Source: Sesamum alatum
Taxonomy: Eukaryota; Streptophyta; Magnoliopsida; Lamiales; Pedaliaceae
Direction: 5' to 3'
NCBI GenBank assembly: GCA_034509735.1
Contig: JACGWO010000003.1
Coordinates: 6,200,001 to 6,264,000, forward strand
DNA: 64,000 bases
The notes beneath the pieces are model-generated. The model was not told the origin of the DNA, did not search any database, and saw only the letters and a program-made list of their open reading frames with translations. Every line of letters starts with the position of its first letter. Position 1 is the first letter of the stretch. The position numbers and the translations under genes were made by a program. Shown one piece after another: positions 1-7,873 of this stretch.

Positions 1-718
1 TTTTGAACTTGGCGCCATCTAAAAAGGTATCCCAGACGCCATATGAGATATGGCATGGCAAGCCTGCCTCCTACAAATACGTGAAAGTGTGGGGTTGCCC
101 CGCATATGTCAAGAGATTAGTTGGAGATAAACTGGACTCGAGGTCTAGTTTATACAGGCTCATCGGCTATCCAAAAGAAACTGCGGGATATTATTTCTAT
201 GATGCCTCCAAGCAAAAGGTTTTTGTCTCGCGAAACGCAGTGTTCTTGGAAAAAGGTTTTCCATCGAATAGTCGACGCGATGAGGTGCTCCTTGAGGAAT
301 CAAGTGAGGCACCCCAAGAGGCGGCAGTGACATCTGAGCCAGAAGTTCCCACTGATATTGTTCCAGTCCTCCGTAGGTCGGCCAGAGTATCCCATGCACC
401 TGATAGGTATGGATTTCTAGGCCTGACCAGTCAGTTGGATAATGATCCGAAGACGTACGAAGAAGCGATGTCGGACATCGATTCGGACAAGTGGCTTGAG
501 GCCATGAAATCCGAGATGGACTCGATCGGTACAGACAAGGTTTGGACCCTAGTAGATCCACCTAAAGGGGTTAAACCCGTTGGGTGTAAATGGGTCTACA
601 AACGTAAGCTTGGAGCTGACGGGGAGGTTACAACCTTCAAAGCCAGGCTTGTGGCGAAAGGTTACACTCAACGACCCGGGGTCGATTTTGAGGAAACCTA
701 CTCGCTTGTAGCAATGGC
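1..718 (+). pseudogene. E1: copia integrase C-terminus to RT N-terminus, fragment
   Basis: The frame is open from base 3 and enters the window already inside the polyprotein. It reads through the integrase C-terminal part (PYEIWHGKPASYKY, GYPKETAGYYFYD), an acidic linker, and the start of reverse transcriptase (CKWVYKRKLG, KARLVAKGYTQRPGVDF). It would act in the retrotransposon particle, joining cDNA to the chromosome and copying RNA to DNA. It matches the minus-strand element at 46360-56534 more closely than the other copies, so I place it with the C-type lineage. The frame is cut at base 718 by an LTR; reading on into the LTR adds about 30 meaningless residues. RT resumes at 2711. Everything upstream lies outside the window. 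Confidence 0.9.
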
Positions 719-2013
719 TGTTAGAATAGGTGACCATGTAAGCCAATTTTGGCAGGAAATATGTAACCTATGTCTAGACAATTTCAGGTGTTTGATAAAA
801 CATTTATGAATAAAGAAGTGAAGATTCATATGGCAACACTTTGTTTACGTTCATTTATATCTGCTATTACATATCTGTTCACTAAGCAAACAAAGCCCAC
901 GGACTAAGAATCAATTTCGGAGAGTGGGACTACGCTTGGAGGTAGGTCCATGAAATCAGTCTTACCGAATCAGTCCAAAAATCTCCAAGTCAAGGAATCT
1001 CGAAAATGGGTACCGGGATTCCCTTAGAGACTTGCACTAAGCATCTGCTATCGTATTTCATCAACGGGTGACGAAGGTCATCTAAGCAGTGTTAGTGGGT
1101 CAGCATGCTAGGAAGCAGCTGACTGAGGTGACTCGCGGGAACCGTCTTACGGAGAGTATGGTCAGCAAGGTATGACGTGAGTTCCCGGTTCCAACAGTAC
1201 AGGTCAAGTCCTTTGACTTGAGGAACTGCTAAGTTTACCTGTACATCAGGTCTGTATCTTAGATATGGTGAGAGATTGCCAAAATACTCTTGAGTAGTCA
1301 TAAGCCATGTCTAGTGCAGCTCGCGTGTACAGAGTGACAGTAGTTTCTAAGAAAGGATCTGTCTCCTGTCAAAAGGCATTGACAGTTGAGTCTTATGTAT
1401 GCTCTGTGTCTTGTCCCTAAAATCTGTGGCCACAGTAACTGAACAGAAGGGAAGGTTTCCCTTGCGGCGTTTAGTAAGGACAGACCGACACTTAGGTCCA
1501 ACATGGGTACCTGCTTTTTCCGTGCCCTAGACTCTAAGTGATGAGACCGAAGACAGAAGGACAAGTGTACTGTTAGAGCCTAAATGTTCATCCCCGATTA
1601 TTTCACCTAGTCTCTAGTGCCATGGACCGTTGCTAGATGGCCACCCATGGTAACGGATGGATTCTAGGAATCCGACCAAGTCTAGCTGAAAGGTGAACCT
1701 AAAGAGTCACACACTATCCACACACACTTAGTATTTAATTTGGAATTAAATATTGGAGTAAAGGAATGATTAAATTGAATTTAATCGGGTCTTATATTTT
1801 CTTGGAGAAATTAATTATTTCTATTTGATAAAGGGAATTAAATTAATAAATTGGATTTATTAAGGAAATTAATTTAATGCGCCTAGAATAAATATTAATA
1901 TTTATTTATTATATTTATTTGGCCTTTTGGAATATTTAATAGTATTTAAATATTCCATTAAATTAAATTAATGGTTGAGATTTAATGGGAGAGATCAAAG
2001 GCTAGGATTGAAT

Positions 2014-2125
2014 TTGACAAGGTCAAATTCTACTTTGACTAGGACTTTGACTAGGTCAAAATCCTAGTCAAATCAAGCTTCTAAAGAGGTGGAGTTAAAG
2101 AGGATTAAACTCTTCCTCTATATAA
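2014..2125 (+). promoter_or_regulatory. LTR promoter: W-box cluster and TATA box
   Basis: TTGAC cores in both orientations lie at 2014, 2021 (GGTCAA), 2035, 2047, 2054 (GGTCAA) and 2066 (AGTCAA). They are followed about 50 bp later by TATATAA at 2119-2125. TTGACY is the known W-box core bound by WRKY transcription factors, which respond to wounding and pathogens. The same arrangement recurs in other A LTRs (for example 19720-19831) and in B LTRs. The TATA call rests on motif and position; the link to WRKY control is inference. Confidence 0.6.
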
Positions 2126-2287
2126 ACCCTAGCCTTGCACCTTTTGAAGGATGATGAAATTCCAACACACACACAACACACACTCATTTTCGGCTCTCTC
2201 TCCCCTCTCTCTCGTCCGCCCTCTCTCTCTCCACTCTCTCCAAGAAATTCTTTTCTAGTTCTCTTGTTCTTGGAACATTAGAACTTA

Positions 2288-2330
2288 GATGAATCAATAC
2301 CGTTAATTCATAACGTGTTGTTGATTCATC
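2288..2330 (+). other. LTR hairpin H1 (apical loop TAATTCATA)
   Basis: GATGAATCAA at 2288-2297 pairs perfectly with TTGATTCATC at 2321-2330. Inside it CGTTA (2301-2305) pairs with TAACG (2311-2315) around loop ATTCA. It lies about 160 nt downstream of the TATA box, so it should be in the transcribed RNA leader. Equivalent hairpins with different arm sequences but the same loop occur in B, C and D LTRs, for example 39588-39633, 42271-42311 and 24068-24109. Confidence 0.65.
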
Positions 2331-2575
2331 CACTCCAAAATATACACTTGTTCGTTGCTAGCACGACGTGCAAGATACGTGGGTGGATCGTGTGTCACGA
2401 TTTGGAGGGTCTCAAGAACGAGATCTCGGTGCAAAACGGGGAACAACGCGTGTAGCTGTTGAAGACGAAAACGACAACGGGTAGGTCTCGTTTAATATTT
2501 TCGTCTTCTTTAATTTTCTACCCTATGGCCTCCATGATCATTTACATGTTGTTTACTCATAAGATACACCGAACA

Positions 2576-2690
2576 CCCGGGAATCTCAATGGTACACCCC
2601 TTGAGCGTGTTCTTTGATTTGATTAAAGCATGCTTTAAATTTTTGTATTTTATTTTATATCACGCTTCCGCATTTGCGCAATTTCCCGGG
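2576..2690 (+). other. LTR structure H2 (nested inverted repeats near the LTR 3' end)
   Basis: The outer arms CCCGGGAA (2576-2583) and TTCCCGGG (2683-2690) enclose an inner hairpin, CTCAATGG (2585-2592) with CCCTTGAG (2598-2605). This copy has one inner mismatch that is repaired in other A LTRs (20281-20301). Arm sequences change together between LTR types, which suggests a structured RNA in U5 just before the primer-binding site. Confidence 0.6.
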
Positions 2691-2710
2691 ACGATCCACA
2701 TATTCTTTCA

Positions 2711-2763
2711 ATGGCCATGTCCATTCGGATACTGCTTGCCATAGCAGCATGGTATGACTATGA
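2711..2763 (+). pseudogene. E1: RT fragment after the solo LTR
   Basis: After the duplicated ATGGC the RT frame resumes with residues equivalent to SIRIL-AIAAWYDYE, then stops matching any RT at about 2763. The next base belongs to the CpG-rich leader of another element, with no LTR terminus or TSD at the join. This is therefore a deletion or recombination breakpoint, not an insertion edge. The break lies within 4 bp of the place where a C LTR entered the RT of E7 (TSD GAGAT at 40456-40460). Confidence 0.85.
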
Positions 2764-3125
2764 AGCCTGCGCGTGCCCGTCCAGCCGGTCGCGCAGGGGC
2801 AGCGCGCAGCCAGGGTGGCTGCGCGCAGGGCAGCGCCTCCAGGCGCGCGCGCACGCAGACGAGGGTGTGCCCAGTGCACGTCTACGCGCGCACTGCGTAG
2901 GGCAAGGGCGCGGCCGGCAGCCAGCAGGCCAGCGCGTGTGCGAGGCAAGGGAGCCTGCGCGCACGACGGCCTGCCGAACGCCAGGCCGCGCGCGTGCTGC
3001 ACGGCCAGGCGCGAGCGCACGCAGGTAGGGGGCCTGCGCGCGCGCAGCGGTGGCAGGCTGAGCCTGCTGCCCTGTGCGCGCACCGGCAGGCCGCTGCCGG
3101 CGGCGGCGGCGGCTGGTACTGCTGC
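2764..3125 (+). repeat. CpG-rich island in E2 leader
   Basis: About 360 bp of GCGC- and CAGG-rich low-complexity sequence, sharply bounded on the right by AT-rich DNA. Similar but not well alignable islands sit at the same place in the leaders of E3 (12925-13175, minus), X (24751-24905) and E6 (53941-54042, minus). Confidence 0.8.
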
Positions 3126-3860
3126 TAGGGTTTTTGAACCCTAGTAGTGTTTTCTTTTATTTTTTTTAATTATTTTCAGTTTTAATTTTGAATTAATTCT
3201 GAAAAATTGTTTTTGGGGTTCAATTATGCCTAATTTTCTAAAGACATTATTTTAGGAGTAAAATACATTGGATTTGGAATCTCGGGGTTATTTTACTTAA
3301 AATAATGAGGAAAGGTTTTCCTAAAACGAGAAAATATTATCACCAATATTTATGTTTTATTTTTTTTCACACGTTACGGACATATTCATTTATTTCTTAT
3401 TTTGTATAATTATGATTGGAAAGCATGAATTGTTGGTATATTGTAATTATTTGATTAGATCATGTGATTATGTGTGTTGGATGAAAATGGATGATCACGA
3501 GCCCTAGACCGAATGTATGGTTTAATTTCTGTTGGGCCTGTGTGCCTCTTTTACTGCTTTCTCCTTCTCTCATTCTAGTTGCCTTGGAATAATAAGGCAT
3601 TCTACATCCCTCCTTATGTACTCCCCCAGGTTTTTCGCTAGGGTTTCTTTCTATTTTTTATATGTAATGAGAGTAGACTAGGAGTGAGGTTCCTTTTTGT
3701 AATTGGTGGAGAAGAAGGAAGGACCACATGGAGAGCCCAGACGGGAGGTCCCTTAGAGTTTTCCATGAAGTGAAGAAAGAGAAAAGAGACCAAGGCCCAC
3801 AACATGATGATTGGGTTACTATTAATGTAATGGTATAGGACCAACCCTAGATTGACCATA

Positions 3861-3884
3861 GATCCACTGCGGGCTCAGTGGATC
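3861..3884 (+). other. Leader inverted repeat GATCCACTG / CAGTGGATC
   Basis: A perfect 9-bp inverted repeat with loop CGGGCT. The identical form is at 25623-25646 in X, and close forms are in E3 (11781-11798, minus) and E6 (about 53246, minus). It lies just before a conserved GTGATCATCC...GGGGCGTGCTAGG motif. It may be an RNA stem-loop in the genomic transcript. Confidence 0.6.
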
Positions 3885-4199
3885 GCATAGGATTCGGGCT
3901 CGTGATCATCCAACAGGGGCGTGCTAGGCTTTAATTTTGCATGTGGTTATTATGATGGATGAATGGGTTTTTATTTATCATATAATTGCTATGGATGGTT
4001 TAATTTACGCATTATGGATGGATGCGTGAATGTTTATTTATTATTTTGAGATCTCGGTCATTCACTACTCTCACATTGGTTGGACCAATGTTGAAACATT
4101 AGACCCTAGACAAAAATGGACATGAACTCTAGGAGTTTGTCCATGCCTTCCAATCCATGGTTTAGTGAGGAAAGCTGTTTTAAGTCAATAGCGTGGTCT

Positions 4200-4288
4200 C
4201 ACGAGTCATGGCACGTTATTGTACTTAAAAGAAGCTGCACTTTGTCATGAACGAAAAATAGGCTGCTGTACCTGTCTCACGAGTCGTG
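4200..4288 (+). other. Paired palindromes CACGAGTCRTG, 78 bp apart
   Basis: CACGAGTCATG at 4200-4210 and CACGAGTCGTG at 4278-4288, each preceded by GTCT. The pair recurs with 78-81 bp start-to-start spacing in E3 (11376, 11455), E4 (21851, 21931), X (25957, 26038), E7 (32777, 32857) and E6 (52886, 52967). The function is unknown; dimerisation or packaging of the RNA, or a protein-binding pair, are possibilities. Confidence 0.6.
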
Positions 4289-4402
4289 GGGGTACCAGTG
4301 GGTCTGTGGCTCGGTCGATTGGGTTGGGTCTAACGCCCAAATAGCATGATTTGCTTGGAGTCCTCGGGATCATGTGAAAGGGTGAGGCAATAATCTTGGG
4401 AA

Positions 4403-4417
4403 TCTCGTGGAACGAGA
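4403..4417 (+). other. Leader hairpin H3 before gag
   Basis: TCTCGT (4403-4408) pairs with ACGAGA (4412-4417) around a 3-nt loop, about 250 nt upstream of the gag start. In X (28197-28211) and E6 (52756-52770, minus) the arms are TCTCAT and ATGAGA, so one base pair has changed on both sides. E3 (11250-11264, minus) shows the G-U intermediate. Confidence 0.5.
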
Positions 4418-4667
4418 ATGGGTATGGAATACCTCCCACAGGATCTTTTCCATGCGAATCGTAAAAGCGAGGTATGGGAAAATCGCTGTGGATCCCAAGC
4501 CCACTAGGAAAGGATTTTCCGAAAATCACGTTTGAGAGTACCGTGCTTTCGTATAAATAGTGGGAGGATCAAATGACTAAAGTCCATGCATTTAATCATT
4601 TTTATCAAACCACCGTCTTTTATTTTCTGCTGATCGCGCGCTGTTTTCTAAATGTAGATTTAAAAAA

Positions 4668-5441
4668 ATGTCTAAGAACCCACTTTCAACCATTCTTGAG
4701 ACAAACAAATTCAATGGAACAAATTACAACGACTGGTTGCGCAATCTCAGGATAGTCCTAGATTACGAGAACCAAGGCTACATCATGGACGAGCCTCTCC
4801 CTAGGACCTTGCCGGAAGGATCCACGCCAGAAGAACGTGAGACGTTCGAGACATGGCATAAGGATAACCGGAAGGTCTGTAGCGTCATACTTGCTTCGAT
4901 GACCAATGAGATTCAGAAGCAATATGAAAGGCTAGACGATGTCCCTTCCATAATGGCTCGCCTTAAGGATTGCTATGCAGTCCCAAACGGGCATACTAGG
5001 TATGTCGGGACCAAGGCGTTCTTTGGAACTAAAATGACAGAAGGATCCTCTGTACAAGAGCATGGGGTTAAAATGCTTACCCTGGTGGAAAAGCTCGAGG
5101 ACCTAAAGGCAGGTCTCGATAATGAAACGTACATAGATGTGATCCTTCAGTCACTCCCACCCTCCTTTGACCAATTTATCGTCAACTACAACAGGAACGC
5201 ACTTGAGAAGGGGATTCACGAGTTGATCAATATGTTGGTGCAATACGAGGCAACGACTAAGAAGTCCACGCCTTCGGTATTGTTTGGAGGTGCTTCGACT
5301 TCCAAAACGAAAGGCAAAGGTGCCAGACGTTGGAAGAAGAAGAAAGGGAAGGGAAAGGCCGTCAAAGCAGCTACGAACACTAAGAGTCGAAGGCAAAGGA
5401 AAGGGAAAGGTTTTCTCCAAGCAATAGTCGAAGGCATATGA
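4668..5441 (+). pseudogene. gag: E2: gag (capsid-like) protein
   Basis: A 257-residue frame starting ATGTCTAAGAACCC. The same start context opens gag in X (28458), E6 (52518, minus) and the remnants of E3 and E4. It contains the plant copia gag hallmark FNGTNYNDWLRNLRIVL (from about residue 16), then KWH/EIQKQYERL-like, FFGTKMTEGSSVQ and VNYN-NALEKGIHELINML regions, and a Lys/Gly-rich RNA-binding linker. Gag forms the particle that packages the RNA. The frame runs out at 5441 in a short unrelated tail: a deletion relative to the E7 copy shifts the frame before the zinc knuckle, which follows one base out at 5446. The body is nearly full length; the defect is confined to the linker. Confidence 0.88.
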
Positions 5442-5445
5442 CATA

Positions 5446-5637
5446 TGTATCAACTGCCGTGAGAAAGGGCATTGGAAGAGAGAGTGCCCCAAACTCTTCT
5501 CGAACCAAGGTATTTATGTGATTGAGGTTAATATGGTCACTAATTCTGTCTCTTGGGAATTAGATACCGGCTGTGGAGCTCACATTTGCAATGACTTGCA
5601 GGTGTTGAAAAGAAGCAGAAAACTGGATAGTGGGGAC
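5446..5637 (+). pseudogene. E2: gag zinc knuckle and protease N-terminus
   Basis: In frame 1 the sequence encodes CINCREKGHWKREC, a CX2CX4HX4C zinc knuckle that binds genomic RNA (5446-5487). It is followed by the aspartic protease start with LDTGCGAHICND (catalytic Asp codon at 5563-5565). The usual residue before LDTG is Val; here it is Glu. The gene is cut at 5637 by the 3' LTR of the minus-strand element E3 and resumes near 15346. Confidence 0.85.
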
Positions 5638-6197
5638 TGAAAGATTATGTGGATCGTCCCGGGAGATGAGCGCGTATAGCGAAAGCGCGAAAGAATGCGT
5701 GAAAAAATTACAAAGCATAATTAAATGGAATTTAAATCATGCATAACATACATAAACGAATCAAGGGGTGCGCCCTTGATTCTCCCCGGCGTTTGGTGTA
5801 TCTCATGTTCAATAAAACACAACATGGAGGCCATAGAATTAGAAACGAAAACCATAATTAAAGAACCTACCCGGTTGTAGTTTTTGTCTTCGTTCGGCTA
5901 CATGCATTGTTCCCCGTTTTGCACCAAGATCTCAAAGAAGAGACCCTCTAAATCATCTCACTCGCTCCACCGGAAAGCAAACAACCCTTGTGCTAGCAAG
6001 AAATTATTTGGGGAGAAGAGACATCGATACACGCTATGAATTAACGCAATCAATGTCTCTTATGTTCTTAACTTGAATAAATCAAGAAGAACAAAGTATA
6101 ATTCTTGGAGAGAAAAAGAAGGGGATCGACGAATTTGAGAGGGAATTGAGAGATGAGAGTTGTAGAGAATACTAGGTGTGAGTGTGTGTTTTTTGAG

Positions 6198-6311
6198 TAT
6201 TTATAGAAGATGGAATTTCCTATTCCTTCTCAAACTCTTCCAAAGAGACACACTTTGACTAGGATTTTGACCTAGTCAAATCCTAGTCAAATTAGGCATT
6301 GATTAAGTCAA
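6198..6311 (-). promoter_or_regulatory. B LTR promoter: TATA box and W-box cluster
   Basis: On the minus strand TATAAATA (6205 to 6198) is preceded by TTGAC cores in both orientations at 6255, 6267, 6274, 6285 and 6306. The arrangement copies that of the A LTRs although the surrounding sequence differs, including the inverted TTGACCTAGTCAA pair. Confidence 0.55.
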
Positions 6312-6390
6312 ATTAATCATCGCCCTTCATCTCATCATTCTCTAGATCAAATCTTGTCCATCCATTTTGATGGGCTTTATGGAATGGGCC

Positions 6391-6655
6391 TATTTAATTC
6401 TAAATTAAATATTTCCATGGACTTTATATTAAATCATATTTAATATACTAAGCCCATTAATTAATTAATGGAAAGGACTTATTTAATTGTAAATTAAATA
6501 GTCCCATGGACTTTATATTAAATCCTATTTAATATACCAAGCCCATTAATTAATTCCATAGAATGGGATTATTTAATTCTAAATTAAATACTCCCATGGA
6601 CTTTATATTAAATCCTATTTAATATACCAAGCTCACTAATTAATTAATTCACCCT
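6391..6655 (-). repeat. Three tandem units of about 90 bp in B LTR U3
   Basis: Units begin at about 6391, 6480 and 6570. Each contains TTTAATT-taAATTAAAT, CCATGGACTTTATATTAAAT, and an AGCCCATTAATTAATT tail. The same array is in the other E3 LTR (about 14160-14425) and in the solo B LTR (about 39005-39260). Confidence 0.8.
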
Positions 6656-7873
6656 TTTAATCTAATTAAAAGGAAAGCCCATGCTTTATAAAAATTCATA
6701 AATCTAATTTATGAACTCAAGCCTGATTATTCCAAATAATTCATCGAGGTTTGAATATCGAAGAAGTATAATTTAATTCCATTAAATTAAACCTTCTCCC
6801 GGAATTAATTCCAAATTAATTCCCTTTCATTTGGTGTAGCGGGTGTGACTCTTTAGGTTCACCTTTCAGCTAGACTTGGACCTACTTGTTATTTCATAAC
6901 CAAAGTAGTCCGTTACCATGGGTGGCCATCTAGCAACGGTCCATGGCACTAGAGACTAGGTGAATTTATGGTGTGAACATTTAGGCTCCGAGTTATACGC
7001 AGGTGCGGTCCTACCAACGCTCGATACGTGCGGGTACGGTCCTACTGTCGCCTGTGTCTCGGCCTTTAGTCTAGGGGTCGGTTCCCATCTTTGACTAGGC
7101 AACTATGCATAATGCTCGAGATAGGTTTAACTCGACGTAGGAAATCCTTTCCCACTACATCAAGTGCTATGGCCATAGACTTTGTGAGTCTAAACTATCT
7201 CCGAGCGCATAGGAGATCTTGCTGTCATATCCTTTTACAGGGGACAGATCCTATCTTGGAATTCACCGTTCTTACATACTCCGATTGCACTGGACGAGGC
7301 TTATGATGACCATGTGATATAATCGGTTAAATTTCACCAGATCCAAGATACAACCTTAGTATGTAGGGGACTGCCGTGATCCTCAAGTCCGAGGACTAAT
7401 CCCGTACTATCGGAACCGGGAATATGAGTCATACCGACCAAGCCCGAGTAGCTTCCATATGACGATTCCCGCGAGTCACCTCAGTCGGCCGCTCCCCAGC
7501 AGGCCGACCCACTAACACTGCTTAGACGATCCTCGTCACCCATCGATGAAACACGACAGCAGATGCTTAGTGCAAGTCTCAAATGGATTCTCGATGCCCT
7601 GTCTCGAGATTCCTTTGACTTGGAGTATTTCAGAAACGATTCAGCAAAACTGATTTCATGAACCTACCTCCAAGCGTAGTTCCAATTTCCCGAAATGTTA
7701 TTTCAGTCTGTGGGCGTTTGTTGTGACATCGTAACGATGCAAGCAGTAAGTACAACAAACTCATGCCTATGAATCCTTACTACATTTATTAACATAATAT
7801 TACTTGTTCACAGATTGATGAATGGTTCTCAGAACAGCAAATACCATTGACTTTCTGGTCACCTATTCTAACA

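Larger units (their letters stand above)
719..2710 (+). mobile_element. Solo LTR, type A
   Basis: A complete 1,992-bp LTR that begins TGTTAGAATAGG and ends TTCTTTCA, with no internal region attached. It is flanked by a perfect 5-bp target-site duplication, ATGGC at 714-718 and 2711-2715. The flanks are two halves of one RT gene, so the site was a simple insertion that later lost one LTR and the interior by LTR-LTR recombination. Inside, in order: a U3 block shared by all LTR types (about 1600-1712), AT-rich repeats (about 1730-1980), a W-box cluster and TATA box (2014-2125), CT-rich tracts (2190-2240), and two RNA-like hairpins near the 3' end. Confidence 0.95.
2764..4667 (+). other. E2: retrotransposon leader, 5' LTR lost
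   Basis: This is the non-coding leader that normally runs from the primer-binding site to gag. Its first part, with the 5' LTR and primer site, is missing. It holds a CpG-rich island (2764-3125), AT-rich sequence, a conserved stretch around 3500-3640, a perfect inverted repeat (3861-3884), two palindromes 78 bp apart (4200 and 4278), a short hairpin (4403-4417), and then the gag start. The same succession is seen in the leaders of E3, E4, X, E6 and E7. I see no credible protein in it; open frames across the GC-rich part are compositional. Confidence 0.8.
5638..7873 (-). repeat. E3 3' LTR, type B
   Basis: A complete 2,236-bp LTR; its left end reads TGAAAG and its right end CTAACA (TGTTAG on the minus strand). 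It contains TATAAATA on the minus strand (6198-6205), W-box cores upstream of it (6255-6311), three tandem units of about 90 bp (6391-6655), hairpin H1 (6016-6061, arms AAGAGACAT / ATGTCTCTT) and structure H2 (about 5658-5790). Confidence 0.93.

Noticed and set aside
160..561. Long frames antisense to pol (also 49622-50457, 51672-51970, 61557-61892).
   Set aside because: Shadows of the coding strand; no independent support.
1298..1564. Antisense frame starting MSFCLRSHHLE, seen again at 19019-19273, 26713-26940, 29782-30036 and 62924-63130.
   Set aside because: It recurs because the LTR copies are similar; its length changes by frameshift between copies and it lies in U3, so I do not take it as a gene.
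2260..2290. GTTCTTGGAACATTAGAAC as a heat-shock element in A LTRs.
   Set aside because: Spacing of the TTC and GAA units is wrong for a canonical heat-shock element.
2655..3144. Several overlapping open frames of 68-142 codons on both strands in GC-rich DNA (also 12821-13304 and 24706-24909).
   Set aside because: Open in many frames only because GC-rich sequence lacks stop codons; products are Arg/Ala/Pro low complexity, and the same place in other leaders has different frames.
5380..5446. Possible programmed frameshift between gag and the zinc knuckle/protease, as the frame breaks in the basic linker in E2, X and E6.
   Set aside because: Direction differs (one extra base in E2 and E6, the opposite sense in X) and E7 is in frame with only a stop. 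Indels in purine runs explain it better.
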